DNA of 64,000 nt from Pithys albifrons albifrons (Eukaryota > Chordata > Aves > Passeriformes > Thamnophilidae), in the NCBI RefSeq assembly GCF_047495875.1, contig NC_092473.1:12925733-12989732 (forward strand), given 5' to 3'. Below the pieces are notes generated by a model. That model was not told the origin of the DNA, searched no databases, and saw only the letters and a program-made list of their open reading frames with translations. Shown here one piece after another: positions 1 to 12,400 of this stretch. The position numbers and the translations under genes are program-made. Each line of letters starts with the position of its first letter. Position 1 is the first letter of the stretch.

Positions 1-3000
1 ACAGTTTTAATTGATTCTTATGAAGCACTGTATATTTTTTGTTAATTGTTTATATTAAATGCATAGTGAGGTTAATCATCTGCTCAGTTGATTTCTTAAT
101 ATCCTGAGGGATTTTTGCTGTTGTTCTTTAAATATTTGCTTAAGCAGTAATGCTGGAAATAAGAAACAAAAGGCATTTTATCTTGAACAGAAACAGTGCA
201 GTGATTTGAATTTCGTATGTTTCTTGTTCTTTCTCAGCAGTTGTTGCTTTCATTAACACAATTCCTTATTTTGAAGAAATTGGTGCCAAACACAGCGAAG
301 TTCCCCAGTTATTGGTTAATTCTGGGGTAGTGGAGTTAAACAAACAAACAGAAAAAGCCTTAAAGTTAATAGTAAAGATTTTTGTTCCCATCTCCGCTGA
401 CCTTTTTGAAGGTTTTTATCCTCTGTTCTGCTGCCTGATTATTTAGGGATTCACTGAGCACTTCCCTTGAAGGCCATTCCTTCTGCTGGCCATTGGCATG
501 AAAATGCAGCTGCCTGAGTGAGACCTCTTTGATCTGGGGAGAGCTTTGTAAAGATACATTAAAGGCAAAGGCGTTTTTTCCCAATGCAAATAATGTCTAT
601 TCCAAGTCAGATAGTTTGGGGGAGTTGGTTGGTTTTCTTTTAGGGAAGTGAGGTTTGGAGTTTTGATCACAGCGTTGTGGTTTTTCTTTTTTTTCCTTTC
701 TTTTTTTTTTTTCAATAACTGAAAATACCTGAATGAGTGTTTTATCATTTGGAAAGAAAGACAAACAAAAAACCCAAACCAGCTCTCTGTGGAACATTGT
801 ATGTTCATGAAAATCCAGTGGGATAATGAATCTTGTACCCTCTGGACAAAATTATATTTAAAGATACTTACAAGGGACTTGATTCTAGTCAAGTAATTGC
901 CACGAATATGTCTCTAAGTACTTTTTACTTTATATTGAGGTGCTGATGTTCAGATAATTCAAAATTAGCTCTTACAGGTTCAAAACAGTCCACTGTGCTT
1001 ACAGACAATATTACAATCCAAAACATTTAAATGATACACTAATTTGCAGCACACAACATTGTGTTTACATTTTTTCTTCCTTTGAAACCACATATTTATA
1101 TTAAAATTTCAAATGGTCCATGTTATTCTTTTATACCCCTGAAATCAGTCAGAAACAGAAACTAATCCAACTGCTTCTTGAATGTAAAGACAGGTACAAA
1201 ACTCTGGTTAAGGTTTACCCAGAGGGACAAGTTAAGACTGAACAAAGTCACTTTGGGTACTTAAGGACCATGTGATATGATCCAGTTGTTTTCTGAGTCC
1301 TTAGGTATCAATTTGAGTTTCCTCACCTTCCAGCAGTGCCTCAGTGGAGCAGCTGTGGCTCTTCAGGGTGGTGGCAGAACAGTCTCACTCTCTAAAGGTT
1401 GGATTTTGGAAGGACCCACTTTGCTGCCCACTGGGCATTCACCACCTCTGGCTTGGTGGCATCTCTGCTCAATGTGGTGCCACGTAACAAGAACAGCCCT
1501 GGGAGAGCTGCAGAGGAAGAGAAACATCACTCAGAGATAGTAGGGTTTGTTTTTCTGCTTTGAAACCGTATCTGTGGAGTTTTAAAATATATCCCATTTG
1601 TTTTTCTGATAAAAGCAATGTAATCAGTGAAACTCATCAGCTCATTAATCAGTCCCTTTAAATCATGAATAACTCTGATTTCAGCACTAACTTCAGGGTG
1701 CACTGTTACATTTTCCAGTTTGAGGAACAGCTACTCGGATTTTGAAAAGGAAGTGTTTTTATGACAATAGCTGTATTTTGCTCTAATTTCCCTGCTATTA
1801 TTAAAATATAACTGCAAGTGAGGGAAATCTGATGATGCTTACTCACTAAAAGGAGATTTTATTACTTTTAGTGTATTACAGGCTTTATTGTCCTTAGTGT
1901 TACTAATTAGTTAACACAAGTATTTTGATTTTTGTGTATAAGTGCTTACTAATTATTTTATCATGAGAAAAAAATGAATGGGGTCCAAGTGCCCTATTAA
2001 TTCATTTCAGCCTGAAAAATTTTCTTATAATTAGTATGGCAAGAGGAATGAGTGAAATTAGCTACTAATGAGAAGATAAGTATAGTAATCTTCTTGTGAT
2101 AGAAAACTGTGATTGTCAGTAGGTAGTAATAGGAACCCAGAGTGTATTTCATGGGACCTTCCTCCTTCCTGTGAATCATTAACATGATCTGATATCGTAA
2201 ATTGGGTTATTTCACACCTGTATTTCCATCACTGACTGCTAACCCTCCAGCCACAGATACTGATAAGTTTTTGCTAATTAGAGAGTCATTAATGAGGTAA
2301 AGAATATGAGCAATCAATTATGGCTTGTTTTAGTAATCCAAACAAAAACTTAATTGCATAAATTTGTCAGGTACTTTCAAGTTTTGACAGTATATTTGTG
2401 AAACATGGCAAGAATGTCAACACTCTGTAAGTAGCAGGTGTGACCCAGACAAGTTTTTCTCATGTTCAGTTGCAAATTGCTTGACTTGTGATACACAGTG
2501 ATGGATTAATGGCTTATTAAAACCCACTTCTTTCTGTAAACAAGAACTCCACATCTCCTAATCTGGTTTATTCTAATTGCAGCCTGTAGATGGTGAGGTT
2601 TATGACAAAAAACTTGTCCTTTTTTTATCCTATAGCTTTACATCTTAAGCCAGTACTGTGTGAACAGAGTTAAGCATTTCCTCACCCCCTCACCTCAAAC
2701 TTGAATGTGTTTTTAGATGTAAAAGCTCCACTTCTTGTGGGTTCTTGCTCTTTTTCTGCCGAGATCTCTGTGGTAAAATATGGTTTCATGCAGATTATCT
2801 CTTATTTACATTTCTTTGCATTTCCTCACATTAAAAAATAATAAAAGTCACCATGGCAAGAAATGGAACTGAGCTCAGCTCTTTGCTGCTCTATTAGCTG
2901 TGCAGGGGGAACTCAGCTGCAACATTCCTGTGCAAATCAGGCTCGGGAATTCCTCCTGGGAAGGGCAGCGCTGGGATTCCTCCATGAGGCACTCCCTGCC

Positions 3001-3017
3001 ACTGCAACTGGTGGAGC
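1..3017 (+). other. intron 1 sequence, no gene seen
   Basis: AT-rich unique sequence. It holds a pyrimidine tract at about 680-713. The last 150 bases (from about 2860) become GC-rich towards the minisatellite. Open frames here are short and show no family features. Confidence 0.7.
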
Positions 3018-3573
3018 GTGTGGCTGCCCACACTGGCACAGGGCAGGACCGTGTGCAGGATGCAGTGTGGCTGCCCACACTGGCACAGGGCAGGACCGTG
3101 TGCAGGATGCAGTGTGGCTGCCCACACTGGCACAGGGCAGGACTGTGTGCAGGATGCAGTGTGGCTGCCCACACTGGCACAGGGCAGGACCGTGTGGCTG
3201 CCCACAGTGGCACAGGGCAGGAGGAACCCTGTGGGTGGGTGGCACCATGTGCAGGCTGCAGTGTGGCTGCCCACGCTGGCATAGGGCAGGAGGGAACCCT
3301 GTGGGTGGGTGGCACCATGTGCAGGATGCAGTGTGGCTGCCCACGCTGGCACAGGGCAGGATGCAGTGTGGCTGCCCACGCTGGCACAGGGCAGGATGCA
3401 GTGTGGCTGCCCACGCTGGCACAGGGCAGGATGCAGTGTGGCTGCCCACACTGGCACAGGGCAGGATGCAGTGTGGCTGCCCACACTGGCACAGGGCAGG
3501 ATGCAGTGTGGCTGCCCACGCTGGCACAGGGCAGAAGGAACCTGTGGGTGGGTGGCACCATGTGCAGGCTGCA
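3018..3573. repeat. GC-rich minisatellite with 35-, 47- and ~70-bp units
   Basis: A core GTGTGGCTGCCCACACTGG plus CACAGGGCAGGA is repeated from 3018. Core starts are at 3018, 3065, 3112, 3159, 3192, 3261, 3331, 3366, 3401, 3436, 3471 and 3506, giving spacings of 47, 47, 47, 33, 69, 70 and then five of 35 bp. A second module (CCTGTGGGTGGGTGGCACC, then ATGTGCAGGCTGCA) is inserted in three units. The tract is far more GC-rich than the surrounding intron. Neither strand has a stop inside the array, so it creates long spurious reading frames of up to 290 codons rich in Cys, His and Trp. It lies in intron 1 and no coding role is supported. Confidence 0.95.
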
Positions 3574-6312
3574 GTTTGGGCTGGAGCAGCTGTGGAGCAG
3601 CTCTGAAGGCCCAGCAGGGCTGCTCGGGGGAAGAGCAGTGGAGATTTGTGGCCAGGACAGGCTGCACAGCCCAGTGTTTCTCTCCATCCATGTTTTTTGT
3701 ACTCTCCAGCCATCAGATTCTGCCCACTCTTTTGCCAAAGTATTAATGCCAACCTCCTCAAATTAAAATAACCTTTCTGATGAATAAACATGACATGGGA
3801 GAAGGTCACTGTGAAGTTATTGCTTGATATTAAGTTGGATGATATTAAGTTGGATGAATTTGTAATTGCAATTTCTCCATTTATCTTGGAGATAAAAATT
3901 AATAACTGTTGTATCAGTATGAATAAGTGTGATTATGAAATGCTCAGGAGTTCTGTGAAGAACTGGTAACTTTTTCCATTTCTCAGAACTTCGTGGATAT
4001 CTAGGTGTGTAGTCTCAAATATAAGTAAAATTTTTTCTGTTGGTTCTTTCTGCTGTAATCTGGATGCTTAAAAGGATTGCACTAAAAGTATAGGTAGATA
4101 AATATAAGAACTATTTTGAGGTCACAATGCACTGGTATTACTCCTACCATCTGGAAGGGACTTATACAGCATGGCAATACTTTCTGTAGTGGATTTATTA
4201 ACCTTACTTTTGTTACTAACTGATTAAGACACAGGGGAGGAAGATGTTCTTCTCATTGCAGAGTCATTTTTCAGAGCAGGATTTCACACTAAATAGCTCA
4301 GGTAAGGAGGAGACAGCTTGTTCTGAAATGAATGCCCAGAGCTGTCATGGGCTGTCGGGGGTGTCCTTGAGAAAATGTCTGATGCATCAGTCCTTCACTT
4401 CAAAAAAATCTCCTTCCAAATAGCTCTGCATGTTTTGTGTCTGCGAGGTATCAGCACTGACAGAAGCTGGTGGGTTTGGGGTTATTTTGGTCAAAGAACT
4501 GGTAGATCTGCTTTCTGTTCAAAAAATATTGTGATATTCCTACATAGTCCTGACTTTGGAGAAACAAATTGTCAAAATTACTATTGAAATATCTAATAGT
4601 ATTTTACTAAGAATTTCATAGTTTGAGGACTTCATTTTTTAAAAAACAGCTTTATTTTTTATATAAAAGGAAAAAACCTAGAAAAGTGACTCCTTTATTT
4701 TTAATGAAGCCACACCATTTTTTTAACCTGATAAGTATAAGGTGATGAAGGGATATTAAGCCATGAATACTTAAAATTTGACAGTGCTCTGTCCTTTAGC
4801 CAGAGATGAACAACACAAATTTTACCAAATGTAAGAAGTCATAAAGTATTTTTTACATGAATATGCTGAGCAGGAAGTTTGAAAGACATTCTTCCATTAA
4901 AGCCAATTATATCCATGGGGTATGAAGCAACAAACACTTAAAAGACCTAATTGCTGGGTGGTTTCCTGTAAATGGCATAATTTATTTATTTATTTGTATT
5001 GAAGGAATAATCAGGAATTATAGATGATGCATTTCCTTCTTCTTTGTATTTTTCCTTCTAATATTTGGGTTTGGGCTCCAATGAGCTGTGAAATCTGCCT
5101 TCAGTGAAATTGCCACAAACACAGTGTGGGTTTGTCAGCAACTGCTTCGTTCTGTAGCTCTTGGGCTGCCTCAGCCACTGAGCCACTGAATGTCTCTTAA
5201 AGGGGCTGGGAATAATTTAGGTTAATATTCCTCTTCATCAAATGGCAATTAGAGGAAAGAATAATGTTTCCTTCCCCCCTTGCCCTTATCTTTGGGAGGA
5301 CAGCTGTCTGTCTGGCTCAGGTGCTTAGAGATGTTTGCTGCTTTCTTGGGTTGTCACATCCCAATGTGCAAATGAATATGATATCATTGTTTTTACAGTC
5401 TGCTTGTTTGCCTGGTTGGGTCTCAAGATATTTTTATGGGTTGTCTTGTTTTCTCTGCCTCTTGTAGATCATATTTTTAAGCCCTAATTTGTTTGTTCCT
5501 AAACACCAACAAAATTGATGGGTCCTTCTCCCCAGAGAAAATAAATGTCTCCGTGCCATTCAGGGTCCCTATTGCATTTGTCAAGCTCCACACCCCAATA
5601 ACAGGCTGACATCTCATTCTGCCAGAAAGGACACCACTCAGAAAAGCTGCTGCTGTTAAAAACCCATCCTAAAAAAACCCCCACAGGGATAGAAGGGTCT
5701 TCCAAAGCTGCCAGACCCAAACTTTTCACTGCCAGGCAGGCAAGAAGAGCCACACTGCTGTTCTCTGCAGACTGAGGCAGAGCAGAGCAGTATTTAAAGC
5801 AAGGCTGGGCAGTACATCTTTCAATAATCCTTTGTTGAAGCTGCAGAGCTGATTGATGAATAAATACAACAAGGTGAGTGCCAAAGGCATCCTGCAAGTT
5901 CAGTTTACCAAATACCAGTGGAAGGGAAGATAAGGACATGCCCAGGATACAAATGGGACCTGAGCAGCAGCACAACCTCCAAAGGCTTTTTATGGACCCA
6001 GTTTTAATGGAGCTGATTTCCAACAGCACCATTTGGCCCCAAACAGCTCGAGCAGCCCAACATTCTGCATCAGGGAGCCACTAGAGCATCTCATCCAGTT
6101 CTCTCAGACTTTCCCAAGCCACAGCAGCTTTTGTGCTCCTGTGCTGATGCTGTTCCTGAACCCAAGCACAGGTTTGGAGCTGTGGGTCACACTCAGCTCT
6201 GCAGCACCAATACCCCCTGCATTGACAGTGGCCTTGGCATCAATTCCAGCCTGGAAATCCCCTCTGATGCTGCAAATCAGCTGAGATTAGCTCACTTGGT
6301 TGTGAAGTGACC
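3574..6312 (+). other. intron 1 sequence, no gene seen
   Basis: Unique AT-rich sequence with a perfect 15-bp tandem duplication (GATATTAAGTTGGAT, 3826-3855). The stretch 5500-6280 is less AT-rich and open on the minus strand for 177 codons (5499-6032), but I recognise no protein in it. Confidence 0.65.
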
Positions 6313-6451
6313 CTGAGATGAGCTCAGTTGGTTAAAACTTGGTTGCAGTAATGCCAAGGTTATGGGTTCAATCCCCTGTGTGGGCCACTGACTTGAGTTG
6401 GACTCAATGATCCTTGTGGGTCCCTTCCAACTCAGAATAGTCTGTGATTCA
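6313..6451 (+). mobile_element. tRNA-Ile-derived SINE with CR1-like tail (TguSINE1-like)
   Basis: The 5' part matches a degenerate tRNA-Ile. It has the A box (GAGCTCAGTTGGTT, about 6320), the anticodon-loop region decayed to GCAGTAATGCC, the B box (GGTTCAATCCC, about 6365) and an acceptor-stem end GTGGGCCA. The 3' part is a CR1-type tail (GATCCTTGTGGGTCCCTTCC, then AACTCAGAATAGTCTGTGATTC). This tRNA plus CR1 composite is the structure of the passerine SINE family. It is not a functional tRNA: the acceptor stem does not pair and it runs directly into the SINE tail. Confidence 0.88.
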
Positions 6452-9400
6452 GGGAAATCTCAGAGCCAGCCCTTCACACAGTGTTCTCCCCAGCCATGTT
6501 CTGCTCCTACAGTGTTTCAGATGCTCTGACTGGGATGGAGCTGCTTCACTGTCCCAGAACCTTCCTGGCATGGCCAGACCCCATCAGGATCTTCACATGA
6601 TTTGGTTTGCTGAGTTACCAAGCAGTGCTTCAGGATTCTCTCTGCTTAATGTAAGGCAATAAGGTTGTTGACTCTAGAAAATCCTTTTTTCTTTTCCATT
6701 CTGCCTCCCCTGCACATCACCTGCATCCCCAACCTCTCCATTTAATAAAAATTAAGCCATCTTTTGAGTATGACCCTCATCTCTCCAGCTGTGAGTGAGT
6801 ACTAAAGCAGTTTTCTTTGTTCAAGTAACACAGAAAATATTTTTTTCTAAAATTTCTGCTTCACTTCTCTTCCTGTGGAGAGAACTATATTAAGAAAGCA
6901 ACTGAGAAAAGAATAGCATTTCCCTTTTGGAAAGCTTTTTTGTGGTTAATACCCATGGAGGAGCTGAAACACTTTTAAAATTTTTTTCAAAGCATAAACT
7001 GGAGTAACAGTAAAACCTATTTGTGCCTTTTAGTTCTATGCTGTATGTTAATTCTGACAGTGTGTGTAGCACTAAATATCCTCTGACCATTCTGTGGGCC
7101 TGGATGTTACTTAAAACTCTCCCTTGTAGGAAAAATTTAACACTCGTGTTATTGTTCCTTTTTTAACATGCAGAAATTGGAGATCAAAGAACCCCAAGGA
7201 AAGCCTGTTTGGAACTGGTCAGTTGTAACTATATAGAACTAAAAAACTCTCTCTGTGCTTTATATTGCATTGATGATTAATGTAAACTTTAAGTGAAGTA
7301 ATAAATTCCTATCTATGTTACCAAATTATGAAGTAGATACTTTGTTTCTGGATTAATAGGAGAGAGAAATTGAAACTTATCAAAACCAACTGAAATCAGT
7401 GGCCATAATTGTATGAACCAGAAGCTTCATTTGGTAATAAAAACCAACATGAAATGTGTTTTTCGTGTTTTCAGATCTTAACCACACTTAATGTGTTTGT
7501 GACAAGCAAGTCCCTGGTGCTTCGTGCAGGAGCCCTTTGCTGGGAGGAGCCCTCAGCACATCATCCACTTTGTTTAGACTTGAGTTTACATTTCAAAGCT
7601 GTAAAATCAAAGGCAAACCTTTCTATTGAATTTAGCACCAGAGTTGTATATTCTGATATAGTTTTCATCAGTTCCTCTGAGTGGCTTTCATGCCCTCTGT
7701 GCTTTCAGTGCTTTGCTGTGATGTCTCCCTGTGCTTGGGAGATGCTGGGGGGCCTCCCCTGGTTTGTGTCATCTTCTCTCCCTGTACCCTGCCCCAGTGA
7801 AAACTCCTTAGGCTCATGCATGGAAACTCTTCAGGAAGTTATAATTTTATAAGGATACATCAGTGGAAAGTATTCTGTTCATTTAAAAGTGGTAATTTTA
7901 GGTAGGAATGTTAACACAGGATGAGTAAAATGGTGTAGACATATTAATGCCTTAGAAGGGATCCTGGTGACTGCCAGAGAGCCTGAACACTTTGTGGTTT
8001 ACTTGGATGACTTTTCTTGATTACGTCAGATACTTTAAGCTGTTTGAAGTCAGTGGAATGAAAAACACCACAGGTCTAGTTCAGTAGCAGATTATTTTGT
8101 AGAAAATGGCCAACTTTCTAACGCTTAACCCAAGTGTCGCTGTAAATCTCTTGGACAAGTCAAAAAAGATGTGTGAGTCCCTTATCATTTTATAGGTGAA
8201 ATGTGGATGAAATGTTGTAACTAATAAATGGAGATTTACTTATGCAGGGAATCAATCATTGCCATTATTCTGCTGGGAGCTCAGAGCTAAACCCTCAGAA
8301 TGCTTTTTGCTGAAGAACTCACTGTTCCCTTTTCAAGGAAGAAACAACTGAACAGGGAAAAACATTTAGATGATGATTTAGACTGAGATTAGGACATACA
8401 ACAAACACCTTTCCTGGCTCATGTGCTCCTCTAAAACTGTCTAGTTTGCATGTCTCAAAGCTTAACAGTCAGGTTTTACTACTGATTATGAATCTAATGA
8501 GATTTCAGTGTCTGAAATTTGGAGGTGTTTTGTATTGCGAACACATTCGATATTGAAGGTGCCAACTCTGCTGTTAAACTCCTATAGTTCAATAAATACA
8601 TGGCAACTGGGAGCACACATAAAACTTCCTCCAGTAGCTAGAAATACTAATGAGTTTTTTAAGCAGTGTTATTACACCCATACCCTTGTGAACTGGAGCT
8701 CTGTTTCTTCTCATGTGGTGAGAACTTTTATTAATGACGGAGAGTGTTCGGTCCTAATTTTTTGTTTTCATCATTTCTTTTCTTCTTTGCAACAGTAAAA
8801 TACAGAACATGAATGAAAAACCATTTTATTGAGGAATTTACTGTATGTAAATTATGGGCTAAGGGTCCCATTCAAACAATCTTTGAATATTTTAAAGTGT
8901 TTCTGTAGTAAATTATTTATCAGTACTCAGGCTATTAGCACAGATCTACTAATTCTAAACCATATCTTAGGGGAAAAAAGCCCAGATTCATGAGTTTCTT
9001 CTCAGTTGAGTCATTTAAGTTCTGCTGGTTTTAATTATTGTATTAGGGAAGCAGAGTAAGACTCTTAGGGAAGCAAAGTGAGGCTCCAAGGCTATCAGAA
9101 AAAAAAAAGGAAAACACAGATTTTAGTCTGCTGTAATTAGGTACTTATAACAAAAACTGACATTTAAACACCCAAGAAAACATCTGGGTATTTTCAAACC
9201 TTCTATGAAGACAGTTTGGTTTAGTTACTTGGTTTTAAAAGTGTTTATCTTAATTTTTTTCCTCCCAGTGCTGCTGTGTATCACCATCTATAGAGTATCA
9301 GGAATGATAAAAGTAACAGAGTTGGTAATCACAGCTATTCCAGAGTGAGTTTCTGGAGCAGCAGGAGAGATGATTTTACAAGTGGCTGTACAATACCAGT

Positions 9401-12400
9401 TATGATATAGCAGGAACTTGCAATTTCTGGCCCCTTCAAAGAAATGACATTTAATTATGGTAATAGCTTTAGTGATAGCTGATACACAGTATGGTGTGCA
9501 TTAAAATCACACTGTCTGTGAGAAATTACAGCCAAATGTTGTCGGAAAATAAACAGAAAGAAAATACCTCCCCATGGGAGGAAATTGTTGGCAAATTCTC
9601 GTGACCAGAGGGGTAATTCAGCAGCTCTGTTCTTGGTGTCTTGTCTGCAAAGGTGGTAAAAGATAATTTGAGAAATGCTGCCAAACACGTGGGCACCTCA
9701 TCTCATTCCTTGGGTGCACATCCTGCTCCCTGGTGCTGTCCCTGGGCAGGGGCTGTGCCACCTGTGGAGCCACTTCCCCTCTGGCACCCACAGTGACCTT
9801 GTCCCACTCACAGTGATTGATCAGCTGCATAGAGGGAGCAGTTCAGGCTGGATGAGGAATGGATGGCTTCAGAATGACTGCAAAACCAAAAAGAAATAAG
9901 CATTGCTGGGCCCTGGGTTTGAGAAGAATCCAGTCCCAGAGTCTGCTGGTAGAGCTGAGTTCCTGTGATCCTTTGCAGATCACACCTGACTCAGAAGGGA
10001 GGGGTTTGGGGAGCATCACAGTGACAAATCCCAGATGCCTGGCTGGTATCAGGAGCTCCTCTGAACGTTTCACTGTCCAGGTTGAATGATGAGGCCATGC
10101 ATTGTGAATTTTAAGTAAGAGTAATTAAGCAAGTATTAATTGTACGTTATTAAGCTGTGGAGGAGTCAGGATGAAGGTGACAATCACAAAGCACACTCAG
10201 TTCTGAAGGTGATGGGTCTGAGATTGTTTGCAGACACCCTGTCAGACCTGGCCTGAGCTCCAGGGGGTCCCTGCAGGGTCAGTGGCCACACTGGGCATTA
10301 ACTCACTAAGGCACCGCCCCTTACAAAGGTCTCCACCCTCCAGGTTATTTAGTGATTATCCATTTCCAGGGCTTAATTTTTCAGTCTTAACCAAAAACTG
10401 CCAATACAGTCCTTTTATTGCTGCTTCATGTGAGGAGTAACCTGGGAGATCCCCGTGAATGTTGTTTATTTAACCAGTGTGCAAAAGGAGTGGATATTCC
10501 TAAAGGATCATTCTGAGGGCTGTCTCGGGGGCTTCTCAGGAGTGCAGGCAAAACACACTGATGCAAAACCAGAAGTTTTCTGCAAGGGAGAGGGGGGTGG
10601 TGGTGGGAGGCAGGTGATCTCAGGGGGGTTTAGAGCAAGTGTGAGGAGGCAGGTGGGATATTAAGATGCTGTCAGAAGAAAAAAGAAACATGGAAAATGA
10701 AGAGTCAGGTTATGAAAACAGTGAGAACAGAATATTGCACTGCAGAGGTCTGTTATGCAGAATAAAACTTTTAAGTAAAATATAAAAATAACTGCAAACC
10801 AGAATGAACTAGTCTTAGTCTCTGAGATGGCTTGGATGGCTAGAATGTTTTTTTATGCAACTTCAATGCAAAAGGTTTTAAGAAGAAAGGAGATTATTTA
10901 TAATTCGAAAGGCACAGAGTTAATGATGATGTAGATGTTGATGAGATACCAAACTCGTTAACAAATCTTCTGATTGTTTAGATATTTTGTTTTTCTTTTT
11001 GAAATGAAGAAGCAAGACTTGAGAAAAACAGCTGTGGGTAAAGAGAAGCAGGAGTACATTGAGATGTCCACTTTGTGAAGGAGATTACAGGTACCTCCTT
11101 GTGGAAATTGCTGCCATGACTCATTTGTCTAAGCAGAGTTAATGAGCACGTAGGAAGGCACTTGGGTTGTCCTCAGTGGCTGGTAATTGCCTGTGCTGGA
11201 GGTTCTCTAGTTCTGTGAAGCCTGGACCTGATACCCCCATGCTGGGACACTTTGTCTTGATGGTGCTGTACCATCAGATGACTCATTAAATTGGCCATTG
11301 ACAAAAAGAGGAGGAAAACACTTTTGGGCTTAAATTCTTTTGCAGGAAATTATTCTTACTCACAGTGATTGAGTAATTTAAAGTGACACAAAATTCACAT
11401 GTAAAGATGTTCCAATTTGTCCGAGAGGAAGAGAGTGGAGGTTTCCCCAGCCTGGTTTAAAATGTTTGTGTCATGCACATTTTTACTGTACAGATAATAG
11501 AAAATGGAAAGTTCAAGGAAAGATGGATCTTGCTCAAAGAGGCCAAACAGTCACCACAAGGAAAGGGAGAACTTTACTCTTCTTTGAAGCAAGACACCAC
11601 TTGCCTGTGACTTGCAAGAATAAAGGCATGAAAGTATCTTGAAGATCTAACAGAATCAAAGTGTGGGAAATAGAGCTCTGAGAAGGTGGTATTTTTCAGT
11701 TACTGTTGATCCAGCTTATGTTTGGCTTGTAAATCAAATGTTTTGGTATTGACTGGCATTACTTGCTGGAGAAGTTTGTATTGGGTACTTAAGGTGTCAT
11801 CCAATTTGGATCAATATAAAATATTGATCAAAACACGCCTTGTTTGTTTGAAAGCTGATATCCCATTTTGCTCCTGCTTATCTGTAAAGACCTCGGAGAA
11901 ACGACAGGAACTTGTGTCACAGAATCCCCTTGATTGTCAGCAACAACCTGGAACCCCAGAGCAGTTGGTGGGGTTCTCCACAACAGCTTTATCCCAGACA
12001 TTTGGAGGCAGTTCTGATTCATTTCCACCCTCTGGCTGGATTTCAAAGAGAACCTGACTCTGTAGAAGTGTTGCAGGTTTGCTGTAAAAGGTGGGGCTTG
12101 TCATCCTCCTGCTCTGTGTTTGTGGAATGCTCCTGAGCAGTTGTTTGGAAGCTGAAAATGAGCACTGAAGAGAGCCCATTGCTCTCAGCCTTCGCACTCC
12201 TCCCTCTGGGTTCCCAGGGTTTGGCATTTTCCAGCCAACTTTTTCTCCTGGATAAAATATTGCTTCTTCTCGTAAAAATTAATGGTTTTTTATTTCTCAG
12301 ACTGAGTACACTGTGAAGTAAAACTTGCAAGAGTGAACATTATTAGAGAAAAGATAATGTTTTTTAAAATGGCTTTCAGTATTTTCAGATGCTGTTCTGA

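Noticed and set aside
2863..3809. Overlapping long open frames on both strands (247 to 290 codons).
   Set aside because: They are produced by the stop-free minisatellite at 3018-3573; the peptides are cyclic translations of the same unit in rotating frames.
5499..6032. 177-codon open frame on the minus strand.
   Set aside because: No recognisable domain, no splice or promoter context, ordinary intronic composition; fits chance in 64 kb.
6313..6388. Possible tRNA-Ile gene with A and B boxes.
   Set aside because: Acceptor stem does not pair, anticodon region is degraded and a CR1-type tail follows directly; it is the head of a SINE.
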